From the NCBI GenBank assembly GCA_032988165.1, contig JANTQF010000124.1, forward strand, positions 1 to 64,000: a stretch of DNA of 64,000 nucleotides, written 5' to 3'. Below, one piece after another: positions 35,567 through 46,810 of this stretch. The stretch is from Emmonsiellopsis sp. PD_33. Taxonomy: Eukaryota > Ascomycota > Eurotiomycetes > Onygenales > Ajellomycetaceae. The notes below the pieces were generated by a model, which made no database searches, was not told the origin of the DNA, and worked only from the letters and a program-made list of their open reading frames with translations. Numbering within the stretch: the first letter of the stretch is position 1; each line of letters starts with the position of its first letter. The position numbers and the translations under genes were made by a program.

Positions 35567-38500
35567 TCATTGCTGAGCACACTTAACCTCACTCTCCGTC
35601 ACAGCAATCCCCCATTCCCGTCGAATCGTATTCAACCAATCAGGAATAGACATAATCTCCTCTCCAACCTTGACATGACCCTTTGGAATCTTCAAAGCTT
35701 CTATCTCCTCCCACTTGGGCACATGCATGAACTCATGCGATTTACCACAGACCATTCTCTCCAACGTGACAGCCTCGTGGTCTCCCAGACAAGTCTCACA
35801 AAACTGGACATCGGTGCAGTCACGGCAGTCGTACAAATCATCTGCATAAGTCCACCTGTTTGTACACGGACCATCACAGTAGTTGCCTAAGTTCCCTGTC
35901 CGGGTTTCTTCGCTACTATCAGCAGTCGATGGGGAAGCGTCGGTTGTTTCCGCGGTGGGTGTTGTTTCGGAAATATCTGCTGCTGTGCCTTCGACTTGGT
36001 CTTCCTCGTTGGAGACGGGAGTGTCTCCGTTTTGCTTAGGTGTTCCATCCGAGACCGCCTCTGCCTCTGCGTCGTCACCCTCAGACTTGGCCTCCTCTTT
36101 AATCTCTGGGGTCTCTCCCTGGTCCTCACCGCCTGATCCCTCGGGAACTGCTTCGTGAACTTCTTGGTCCTTGCTTTCTTCCTTGTTTTCTTCCGTATTT
36201 CCCCCTTCATGATCCACCTCATTAGGGCCGAGTAGTGACCACGCAGCCAATGCATTGACATCATCATTGATATGATGAAGCGTTGTCGCCAATCTGCGAT
36301 AACCTTGCCAGTCATTATCAGTATCGTCATCGGAAAGAAGATCGAGACCAATCTTGATATCCCCCTTTAGAGTGTCCATCGCCTTTCCTTTATTCCCCAT
36401 TAGAAGGTAACACCTCGCCAGAAGATATCTCCCACTGTGGGATATCAGACCTTCATCACGCCCTGAGCTAACCTTGCAGAGCGATTCAAGCTTGTGAAGG
36501 GAGGCCTCTGCAATGGGGCCATCGAAACCCACCTCTTTAGCCCTTTCAAGGTAGACAGAAGCCAATTTATCCATTGTCATGGTTTCTATCCAGTCGTTTT
36601 CGTTGTTTTTCGAATCGATATTTGACTCCCATATGGCGACACCCTCTGCATCGGAATTTTCGGACTCGTGGTTATAAAAGAGGGATAGACCATAATAATA
36701 CCGGAGCCAGGGGAGAATTCTTGCTGCATCTGGAGTGTTTGATTTGGCCATGGCCACTTCGATAGAATCCTGGTATAACTCCTTGATGAGCTTGAATTGA
36801 TTTGAACTCCGACCGATCTTGTTGATAGTTTGGTGATAATTGCCGTGGTACGCGTAGTAATGGAACATTGCAGTTAATCGATTCAATCCGTCTGAGCCTG
36901 TTTGAGAACGCATGTTTTGGAGGTGTTCGACAACATCCGAATATTTCCCCTGTTCGGATAGGATGCCTATGATACTCAACATGCTTGCGTATTTGTCAAT
37001 TTGTTGATTGTGAATTTCGAGGTATGTGGATATTGCCGCATCATATTCCCCGAGCTGACTATTCCAGACAGCCTTGGTGGAAAGGACTTCATCGTAAAAG
37101 AAGTCACGTTCTTCCTCCATAAGCTCTTCCCTGGTTTGGAAGGTTCCGATGACTCTAGCTACCGCCTCAAGCGCTTCCTTATACCTGTTTTCAATCCCAT
37201 TGCCTCGGGCAAGACACCACTGTGCAAGCCAATTTCCAGGGTCGAGTTCAAGAGCGGCGGTGGCGAATTCCATAACTTTGACGCCCATTTCGCACCACAT
37301 GAAAGTAGCTGCCATTTGGACTATCCATGTCGAATCCTTTTCTGTGACGCCTAACTCAGCCTGAGCCCAGATTTCGAGCTCCAATATTTGATCTGTCGTC
37401 AGCTGACTCGCCCTAAAAATTCGATCGGAGCCATCTTTCCGACTTTTGATCTATTGAATAGTCGGTTAACAAATAGACCATAGATGACAAAAAAGAGTTA
37501 AGGGTACTAACCTTGCTGGTGTATAATATAAGCCAACAAACTAACGCAGAAACGTCGTATCCAGGAGACTGTAGCCATCGTTTCGCTAGTACTTTGGCTG
37601 TTGGCCTGAGAAGATCATCATCCGGTTTTGAATTTGAGGTTAGGCCATTGACCCATTGCCGTTCTTCTTCCAAGAGACCCTTCACAACAGCCGAGTCTTT
37701 GAACCATTTCATTGTATAATCGACATAATCATCACTCCCGAGCCACCAACTTTGCATCCATAGCCGGTCTGTGGACCAAAACTTGTTGATATATTCCTCT
37801 TCCGTGAAAAGTTTGATCAGGAGAGCCCCGATTTCGCTTTTCGGGCTGGGGGCGGTGAGAGCCAAGTCGACCTCTTCAAGGTGATCGGGAAACCAATAAA
37901 ACCAATACTCTATAAGAGTGTCCACTTTTTCAGTATGCTCGTTGCGAAGAGCCTTGAGACAGATAGAGAGGAGCTGAATTACAGCGTAATCCAAGTCAAC
38001 GCTGATCTGAGCGGCTTTATTGCCCAATTTTCTTTTGAAGAATTCCTCGAATCCGAATTTGGAATACAGGTCGTTGTCACACACATTTTGGAGAAATCGG
38101 CGTATAATCGCAACCTCTGCCACATGAAGGGTAGAACTAGCCGTACTAATGCCGGTATCTTGAGATGCGTCTCCTACCTTGCGGAAGTATTCGACAATGG
38201 AATCCGACCTAATTGAAACAGTCTTGTCATCCGATATTTCGAAAAGAGCGGAATATTTATCCTGAATTTGCTCTTCCAGGGGGACGAGGGACCCTTCTCC
38301 GTTCTTCACAAGGAGTACTGCCTCAAGTGTCTTGATATGTGGCCACCGCTTTGCCGCAATCGCAAACCCCAATAGGTCATTAAGTTCCTGGATATCCTCC
38401 TCTCCAAGGCTTTTATTCAAACGGTCGATTTCACGCGCGATTGTGTCCGATCGATCTTCACCGGCATGTTCTAGAACTTCTTCGATTTCCTTTCTTCGGC

Positions 38501-40245
38501 GTTTGGTGCTGATATCTGTGAGCATGAAGTCCAACTTGAAAAAATCTCCTCCAGCACCTTCCGCTAGCTGGGTCCGAATACGAGATTTCAATTCCTCTAT
38601 ATCCGGTTGGTCCGACTTTTTCAAAATGTCCATAGTTTCCATACGGGCATCGATATACTTGATGATGTCGTCCTGGTTTTTCGTTCCAAGAGCGATGGAC
38701 GTCAACGAAATGTCTGTTTCTTTCTGGACTTCCGCAAAAGCTCTTGGTCTGCCGGTTAAGAACAATCTAATACGTAGCGGAAGTTTTTCCCGGGCAATGA
38801 GCGAGACATCTCGAAGTATTTGCAGTAGCGGATGGCCAGTCTCCGTTTCGGCTTCGTCAATACCGTCAAGAACAATGAAGAAGGTCGCCTCAGTCTTCGT
38901 TGAAAGCTGGACGACAAGCTGATTCCAGAGCTCGAAAGAACTGCCAAATTCTTCAGGCTTGTCACACGCGCTTGCGACTGACTTTTGATAAACTACATCA
39001 TTGTGAGTAAGTTGCCATATTATCGCCCTCAGTGCTTTGTTAACTGATTTTTCATCCTTGTTATCCTTCTGGAAGAAATAATAAGCGATCGAGACACGGG
39101 TATCCTGGTGACCAGGGGGGTGTAGATGGAAAAGATGTCGAACAGCGGTTGAGCTAAGGAAACTTTTTCCAAAGCCTTCCTTGGCCTGTAGGGCAAGGAT
39201 CGGACCTGAACTGTCTTTCCCTTCAACCCAGGCAGCAAAGTCGGGATCGGTTTCCAACCACGTTCCTGTAGTCGCGACCCGGGTTCTCATAAATTCTTCT
39301 TGATCTACACGCCAATTTTCTTTGTCCACCTTGAGGGCTTGCTTGATCTTTTCTCGGTTCCTTTTGGATGCTCCGTCGGCTTCCTTTCGTCTGTCGGAAT
39401 GCTCACGCCGTTCCAAGAAATTTGAGACCGAGTTCAATTGTCCGGCCACCCCATCCACTTTCCCATCCAGGGTCCGCAAGGACCCCTTGGTTTCGGCAAA
39501 TCCAGAAGTAACCTTCCCTTCTGTAATTTTAGCCGACTCCAAAATCAGGGCCACGCTCATTCCAGTCTCACGCTGCACAAGGGCCTCAAGGACATCAAGT
39601 TCCGCTTGAACACCTTTGTCAGTCCCAAAGCTGAAGACTTCCAAAGCAAGCAGTATTCTCGATTCCTTGGAGACTTTGATCGAGAGGGCGCAGATACGCA
39701 TGAAGCTCCGGAGCAGCTCATGTATTATTTTTCGAAGGTGGATATCTATTTCAACGCCTAGAGATTTAGATCTCACGTAGACCTCGAATCGCTCGAGAAA
39801 TGCGGATACCCGCTCGAAAAGCTCTCCAACGCCAGCGAATATCTTGCTATAATTCTGTGCAGTCGTGATGAGGTACGATACGGCGTTGAAACACATCGTG
39901 GAAGGACCAAACACCTACATGGACGGCGGCCAATATTAGCAACGATTTCCCAATTCCAATTGGGAAGACATAGCCAAGGCTACGAACCATAGACGCGCCT
40001 TGTGCGGCGAGATCCCCCAGAGTCTGGATGCAAGTGAGGGTCTTCTGGAGAATATCCTTGGCTTTGCCATGTCTGGCTGCTTTCTTCTCATCCTTTTCCT
40101 TTTTCTGGCTGATCTTCCCGATTACATCTTCGACTTTGAGCTCTGTGAAACTGTTTGGATCGCGACCGCTATACTTGTGAAATTCCACCAGAGCTTCTCT
40201 CCACATGACATCGATATCATGTTCGTCATCTGGAGGATTCCCCAT
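35567..40245 (-). CDS. STAND (NLR-like) protein: Goodbye-NACHT-TPR-ZZ
   Basis: Exons 40245-39988, 39914-37512, 37450-35567; 1514 aa. Fungal STAND proteins are signal-gated NTPases that oligomerise; many act in non-self recognition. Residues ~10-170 look like the fungal Goodbye N-terminal domain (DVMWREALVEFHKYSG...). A coiled stretch follows (GKVDGVAGQLNSVSNFLERR). The NTPase has a Walker A, ALQAKEGFGKS (~330-337), and Walker B, FFIVLDGIDEAE (~431-442), with LPLRIRLFLTGRPR downstream as in NACHT ATPases. After a winged-helix-like part come helical pairs resembling TPRs (~905-1270), an acidic Glu/Ser/Thr linker (~1300-1405), and a Cys-rich module at ~1412-1466 (CDGPC, CRDC, CETC, then CGKSHEF) matching a ZZ-type zinc finger. 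The C-terminal exon joins in frame across 37451-37511, so this is one gene and not two. Confidence 0.86.
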
Positions 40246-40944
40246 GGCTAGGGCAGTGGACAGTGGGTCTCAATATACGATAGCGGAAAGGGCTCCTGAT
40301 CCTTCGAAGGCCGGAAAGAAAGGGATTCATGAGGTTCAAATCCTCGAAGGCGCCCTCCGTTTTGTAATGCATCACCTCGAGGCTCGCTGAGGCCCTAGCC
40401 CCCGTCTATCGTCGCTCGACGGCCCCCCTGATGCTATTTACAGAACGAAACCGTCGGGTTCAGCCGCATGGACCTCGGGACGGGGCCCCTTTTCCCCGAT
40501 TCGGTCTAGTGCCCGGCTTAGTCACGCTAAAGAGCCCATGTGACCTCGCTAGCAAACTCTAATTGACTTCCGCCGACATCGGGGCCTAAAGAGGACTAGC
40601 GTGGCGGACTCCCCGCGTTTCTTGGCATCGCATCTCAAAATGTTTAGTAAGCAGCCCCTATTTAGCCCCTCAAATATTGAGGACGGAGTACTTCGCATTG
40701 AGTACGAGAAGCCCATTTTCCAAAGACATTAGCTGCACAGAATATGATCCAGCAAACGAGAGTCGAATGATACTGCCGGCTGAGCGTTGCCCCACGAGGC
40801 GTTGTCCCCGATGACGTCATGGCTACTTCAGAGCCGTTGGCATAAATACTACTAGTTCCCAGCAGCCCAATAAAAAGGAAGTACAAAAGACGAGAGGCAC
40901 CTAAGGGAGTCAACAGTCCGCTCAAATATTGTCTTGGAATCTAT
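40246..40944. promoter_or_regulatory. 700-bp divergent promoter, STAND and LanC-like genes
   Basis: Shared upstream region of two divergent genes. GC-richer than most spacers here and without long open frames. A GAGGTTCAAATCCTC stretch at 40333-40347 resembles a tRNA T-arm, but no other tRNA parts fit. No operator can be named. Confidence 0.4.
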
Positions 40945-42670
40945 ATGATATTCAATATGAACTCGCAATACTACGAAAACACGCTCCGGCCTGTGGCTTT
41001 GGATAGCGCGACACTGCACCAGGTTCTCGTTAAGCTCCGTCATGATGTGAAACGGGCCACCGACATGATCAAGGCCAACGCCCCCGAACCATCTCCTGAT
41101 GATAGCAATGGGTTTGGCTCAATATTTAATGGGGCGCTTGGTATGTTTCCCTCTTGTCACACACTATTGTGTTGGTCTTTGGTGTTGAGCATTACGAACA
41201 GGCATTGGCCTCATGTTCTTCCGCTTGCAGGGGCAGGCCGCCTATCTTGCGGACTCCGATGATGCCTCGCATAATTTAGCAGCTGAACTATATAGACAAG
41301 CTGGTTTAAGAATTAGCCAACATACAACAGGAGCCAGCCACTTGCGTCCTGGGCGGTTGGCGCCTGTGGAGTCTGCAACGCTTGCCCCCCCCCTCATGCG
41401 TATTGCAGCAGCCGTTGCAGGGCCAACACATCAGCCTGTAAATGAGAGTGATATTAACATTCTTCAAAGTGCTGTTGATGTTGCACTCAACCAGGGCAGT
41501 GCTTTGGGTCATGACGAGGCATTATATGGGCGCGCCGGTCTTATATGGGCGATTTTATACATCAGACAGCTGCAGCCCGACGAGAGAAATACTGCCGCTC
41601 TAACCTCACTATTTGAGAAAATCCCAAAGCTTATAAGTGCCATCGTGGATGTTGGAAAATTGGGTGCAACTGAGTATTCGCGGCTGCACGGGGATCATAC
41701 TGCGTTGCCACTGATGTGGCCGTGGAAGGGTAAATATTATATCGGGGCGTGAGTAGTTCCCATGATCTCTACCATCAGCAAAACATGCTAACTTGGTGGA
41801 ATACAAAAACAGAATCCACGGAATAGGTAAGAAAATCACTATCCACCAGTAGCTATAAAGGCCGGCCAAATAACTTAACCCAAACCAGCCGGCATCCTTG
41901 CCATCCTCCTCGCCTGCAAACCCTCCGAACTCCAAGACTCAACCACCGACCACCTACCCATAATCGCCCAGACAATAACCGGCCTCTGCAAGCTCAGCAT
42001 TAAAAATAACGGCCATCTCCCCTCTTCCCTCCCTGTCCACCCAACCTCCCACGCATCCCCTCTCGTTCAGATCTGCCATGGCTCCCCCGGCCTCCTCCTA
42101 CTTTTGGCCCAAGCAAGAAGCACCCCCCTTCTCACCAGCTCATTCTGGGAACCATATTGGGACCAAGCCATCCTCCTCGGCACCCAGCGGGTCTGGGAAG
42201 AAGGAATACTTCTTAAAGGCGGAGGGATATGTCATGGTATTGCCGGTAACGCGTGGCCGCTTTTAATGCTTCATGATAGCTTTGAGTACCACAAGGGAAG
42301 TATCGCCCAGGGAAAACTTGCATATAAAGACAGAACAGGGGTCACGCCTCCAGAGGATGAGGTTGAATTATCTGGAGGGTATTTTCTATCTAGGGCGTTG
42401 GCGTTGCTGCTCTATGCGGAGAAGACTCGGCCGTTTGACGCGGGCGGTGTGAACTTTCGTATGCCCGATACGCCTTTTGGCATGTTTGAAGGATTAGCGG
42501 GGACTTGTACGGCATGGGCGGAGGCTTGTGTGGTTATCCAAGCGCGACTGCGAAAGGAAGAATTGGATGAAAAGGGAGATAGCGTACCTGAGAAGGATGA
42601 GATTCTCTGTCGACATCTGAGCCATGAGCTTGGGTTTCCGGGACTTTCTCTGGGGACAGTATTGCGGTAA
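40945..42670 (+). CDS. LanC-like (LANCL) zinc protein
   Basis: Exons 40945-41140, 41202-41748, 41813-41826 (14 nt), 41889-42670; 512 aa. The LanC fold is an alpha-toroid with zinc that activates thiols; bacterial LanC cyclises lantibiotics, while eukaryotic LANCL proteins bind glutathione and have been reported to add it to dehydroamino-acid peptides. Seen: YGRAGLIWAILY, IHGIAGILAIL (split by the micro-exon), QICHGSPGLLLLLA and GGGICHGIAGNAWPLLML, which supply the Cys, Cys and His zinc ligands, and MPDTPFGMFEGLAGTCTAW near the C-terminus. Two ATGs (40945, 40957) are possible starts. Roughly 100 residues longer than human LANCL1. Confidence 0.88.
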
Positions 42671-43016
42671 TTCATTATGACGAGAATTGTTTGACATTAA
42701 TGTGAGGTACTCTCGAATGGGACGGATGATGTGGAACGACTGGAGGATGGTTTGTCCGTGTTTTTCATTTATTTGGACAATAATGATGGCATAGAAAAAT
42801 GGCTCTTATCCTGCCTACCGTTTAACCTCAAGCCTGTGATCACAAGGAGGCTCCCCCAAAATGAGAAAAAATGTCACTGTTAATCCAGACTAAAAGCAGA
42901 TGGGGTATCAGAATCTTTAAAAAGAAGCCCAACAAAAAAAGTACAAGTACCATTTAAATAATTTATAGAAAAGATATATCAAGCACACCCACGAAAATAC
43001 CAAATAACCAACAAGC
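42671..43016. other. Intergenic, convergent 3' ends
   Basis: 3' ends of the LanC-like and MAK21 genes. Nothing else seen. Confidence 0.5.
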
Positions 43017-46000
43017 TTACATGCCCTCATCAGCGTCATCCTCCCCCAACAAGGCCGCATAGTCCTCCATAGACGCGAATGTTGGCAGATGCTTGAGCTT
43101 CCTCCTCTTCTGTCGGCTCGACGAAGCCTTTCCTTTACCCTTGCCTGAAGCCTCGGCAAGAAGCTCTTCGACATCCTGGTCCAGATCAGAAGGGACTTCC
43201 GCATCACTGTCGACGAAGGCGTCCTCGTCGGAGACATCCATATCGAACATATCTTCGTCGCCTTCGTCTTCAGGAGCCTCGCTTCCTTCCGCTACGGCCT
43301 CTTCATCTTCTTCCTCTTCTTGCTCCTGTTCCGGCTCCTCATCGCTTTCGTCGTTGAAAATGACACCTTCATCGTCACCGCTCTCAAGATCCTCCATTTC
43401 AAGATCATCGTCATCATCTCCCATGGCAGATGCCAAGTCATCAACATCAATATCATCATCGCTATCCTCAGCACCTTCAATCTCGGGCCTCGATTCAACA
43501 AGTGCCTTCCAGATCTCCGATTCTGCATCACTTTCCTCTCCATCTTCACCCGGCGCGCTCGGCTTCTTCTTGGATTTCTGTTTGCGCAATTTATCCTTAT
43601 CCATGCGGTTGAAGTAATCGTGGAAGAACACATCCTCAGCAGCAACCTCGTCGCTTTGTTTCTTCCAGAACGCTTCGCTGTTCACCGGTTGCTGACCCTT
43701 GGCAGTTCCACCAGATGTGACGAGTAAGCCTCTATTGTCACCTCCAGCCAAAGGTTGCATAATGGACGCTCCGCGTAAGCTGGGAGCTGCCTTGGGATTG
43801 CGATAGACGAATCGGTCCAAGAAATGAGTGAGAGTATGGATAGAAAGGTCTGGTTTGCCAGACATAGGATCATGTTCAAGTAGATGGGAAGCGTTAACGG
43901 AAACGGAAGGATGGAAATGTGCAAGGTAGGGGAGCTATACGGGTATTAGCAAAGGACTGGGAGGGAGGATATCAGGCTATGAAGGTTGCATACCAGTTCC
44001 CAAAGACAGCTATTATCGGCGTTGCTATGCTCAGGGTCTCTTTTCCGGCTATCATACCGAGCTTCAACTTTCTTCTTCTCTGCCTGTTCAGAGGCCTCTT
44101 TAGCTGCTTGTTCCTCATCCTCGGGGACGTCTCTGAATACTTCTTCGTCCTCGTCTTCATCGTTTTCGGGTTCATCCATAAGGGCTGAGAGACTCGCGAA
44201 TGTCCCTTCAAGTTCTCTTATCAGATAGAATACACCACAAATGAAAGATGGGTGGTGCAATCCTAGGATCTGAATGAGGCGCTTCACAAAAGCCTTGACC
44301 CGTTTAACGTTCAGATCGGCTTTAAGGGATTTATAAAGGAGATTCAGATATAACGATTGTTTCGAAGATGTAGTGATTCGCGGGTCAAGTAGAGACTCAT
44401 AGAGCGTCCGGTAGAAACGGTCGGTGGCGACCTGATGAGAGGACGTCAACTGTTGGATGAGCATCAAAGCCTGAATGCTCGTGTTGAAGTTCGAAGAGTG
44501 CGTGATACGGAATAGAGTGTCAATATGTTTTGACAACCTGCAAATAGAGATAACACGTAAGCTAAGGTCACACAAAACACCACGGAGAAAAACCATACCT
44601 ATCGACATCCGAGCTGGTAAAGGGGTACGCCCGATTGACACCAGTTAGAACACCAGCGGTCAATTTTTCGCGCAACTCATTCTCCTGGGCCTGGCCTTTC
44701 GGAACCTCAGGGCCGCTGTGCCCCTTTTTGCCTTTCCGGTCGTGTTTGCCATGTTTCTGTTCTGTGTGGCTGCTGGACTCCTTGGTCGGTTTTAACAAGG
44801 ATACAAAAAGACTGAAATAAATATCAAGAAGCTTGGATGCCACCTTCTCCTCTCCGCTGCTCAAAACTGTCTGGTTAAGGGTGATGATAGCGTAATACTT
44901 TGCGTGTTGACTTTGTCCTGGACGGAAAAGTATGTCGGATTCGACTGCCGTGATGATGGTTGGCTTCATCAAGGGATGAACTTGTTCGAGTTGAAGTAGA
45001 AGATAGGATGCTCGCGAGGCAATTTTTTTGTTGGGATCACCGAGTTTATTGACCAATAGACGAAGAAGATTAGACTCTTGCTCTGGTTTCTCCTTTAGAA
45101 GCTCATAAACGTAGCTCACAGCCCGGGTCCTCGAAAATTCAATTTCGTCGTTGCACCACACTTCGATAATCTTCAATACCTCAAAATACTGCTCTTTCAA
45201 AAATTCCTCGAAGGCCCAGACAATGAGATGGCTCTTCTCCAAACCATTAGGCAAAGGATTGGAGGACGTCCAGTTTCCGGGGACACGATCGAATGCAGAT
45301 ATCAATGCGGGCTGATTGGCTAGAGACTTCAATCTGCGGTCGCTGGGGAGGAGAGTGCCTTGAGCAAACAAGTCCTTGAGCGATCTTAGGACTTCGACGG
45401 CTTGGGCTCGACTTCGCTTTTTGGCGAGACCAACAAGGTTCTCCAAGGCCTTTATATTATGCAGGGGTGATTCCTGAACTGCCAAAGTCAAGGCAGAAAC
45501 CTTGTCGCTGAGCGTTCCGGAGGAAACGATTGTAGAATAGAACTTGTGGGAGGAGGAGGATTGTTGAGTAGTTGCGAAGGCTTGATTCTCCGCTTCAAGC
45601 AGCGAGGTCGCGTATTCGTGAATCCGGTCTAGGATATGGCGGGCGAGGCCGCTGCTCTTTGTGGATTCCAAAGAAATTGGTGGTAAAGAAGTAGCATACC
45701 AGTCGGGTCGGGGATCAACGGCCTATATAGAACGATTAGGTATAAGTTAGGCAAGGGAGAAATGTCAAAAAACTAACCAGATTGGATACCCGCGAGCTCT
45801 TCGAGGGGGTTTCCTTTGTAGGACGGGGTTTCTCCTCCTGAGCCGGCTTTTTTGGCGTATTTTTCTTGGGAGCCTCCTTTGGAGCTTGCTTAACGGGTTT
45901 TTGAGTCGGTGCCGCAGGCTCTGATGGGGCGGGGGCGGGCTTTTTGGTAGAGGCCTTGGGCGCGGGGGATGGATTATCGCCTTTCAACATTCTTTCAATA

Positions 46001-46521
46001 TCCGCACGAAGAGCCTTTTCGCTAACTCCTTTTCCGCTCTGCTTGTCTTCGGAAAGTTCCATCTCCGAGTCAGAGTCCACACCAGCAAGCAGCTCATAGT
46101 CCTCCTTGCTCCCGCCGACCGCATATATTTCGTCCTCCAACGATTTTCCGTTTCCTTTCTTATCTTCCTTAAACCCTGCTTTTCCCTTTGCAGTTTGTTG
46201 GGGAGCAATAACATCGCCATTTCTGTCCCTTTTCTTGCCCTTCTTGTTGTCGGGCTTGGCTGGGGGTTGCGGGGGCGGCGCGTCTTGCTTCTTTTTCGGT
46301 TCGTTAACGGAAGCTTTCTTATTCTTTCCCGGTTGCTTCTCAGCGCTTTTCGGAGCCTGTAGGCGCTGCTGAATTCGCTCCGTCAAGTTGGCAAGGACAC
46401 CGGCAGAAAGGTCCGGAAGAGGGTCGGCATTGGGCCCGGAGGCGTTGACAGAAACTCCTCCAGTCGTAGCAGCAGGGTCGCCCGCAGAGGAGCGTCTGCT
46501 TTTCACCTTTGACTTCCCCAT
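43017..46521 (-). CDS. MAK21: Ribosome biogenesis protein Mak21/Noc1
   Basis: Exons 46521-45778, 45722-44599, 44537-43994, 43934-43017; 1109 aa. Mak21 (Noc1) pairs with Noc2 in early 60S pre-ribosomes in the nucleolus. The N-terminal ~240 residues are basic and Lys/Pro-rich with acidic insertions. The CBF/Mak21 domain is clear: RFYRTLYESLLDPRITTSSKQ, LYLNLLYKSLKADLNVKRVKAFVKRLIQ, then after the intron LPYLAHFHPSVSVNASHLL, SIHTLTHFLDRFVYRNPKAA and HDYFNRMDKDKLRKQK. A long acidic Asp/Glu/Ser tract fills residues ~930-1060 before a basic GKGKGKASSSRQKRRK patch. Four exons join in frame. Divergent from the prolyl-tRNA synthetase gene. Confidence 0.94.
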
Positions 46522-46810
46522 CGTATATGCTGTGGCTGTGGTAGCGCACAGAATTCGTCTATTCCTGTTCCCATTTCAATCTCTTCAGACTAAAATATTT
46601 TTGATATCGGGTGGTGGTTCGGAATGGGTTTCTCCGAAAGGCCGAGCTCCCAGCGGACCATCAAAATTTCCAGAGCTTCATGAACAGATTCGAGCGAACT
46701 TGGCTGTATATTTATTGGGATGCATTGTTAATTCCTTCGTTTATTTGCGTGATCTCCCTTCTCGACAAATCATGATTGCTTAGTTACGTCTCTCTTTAAC
46801 CCCAATCCCA
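46522..46810. promoter_or_regulatory. 290-bp divergent promoter, MAK21 and ProRS
   Basis: Compact shared upstream region between the MAK21 ATG (46521) and the prolyl-tRNA synthetase ATG (46811). No specific element identified. Confidence 0.4.

Noticed and set aside
38332..38922. 196-codon frame antisense to the STAND gene
   Set aside because: Ser-rich mirror of the NACHT coding strand; the opposite strand carries Walker motifs.
40320..40360. T-arm-like GAGGTTCAAATCCTC in the STAND/LanC spacer
   Set aside because: No acceptor, D-arm or anticodon arm can be paired with it on either side.
43093..43617. 174-codon Ser-rich frame antisense to MAK21
   Set aside because: It is the complement of the acidic Asp/Glu tract of Mak21, which gives Ser/Ser codons on the other strand.
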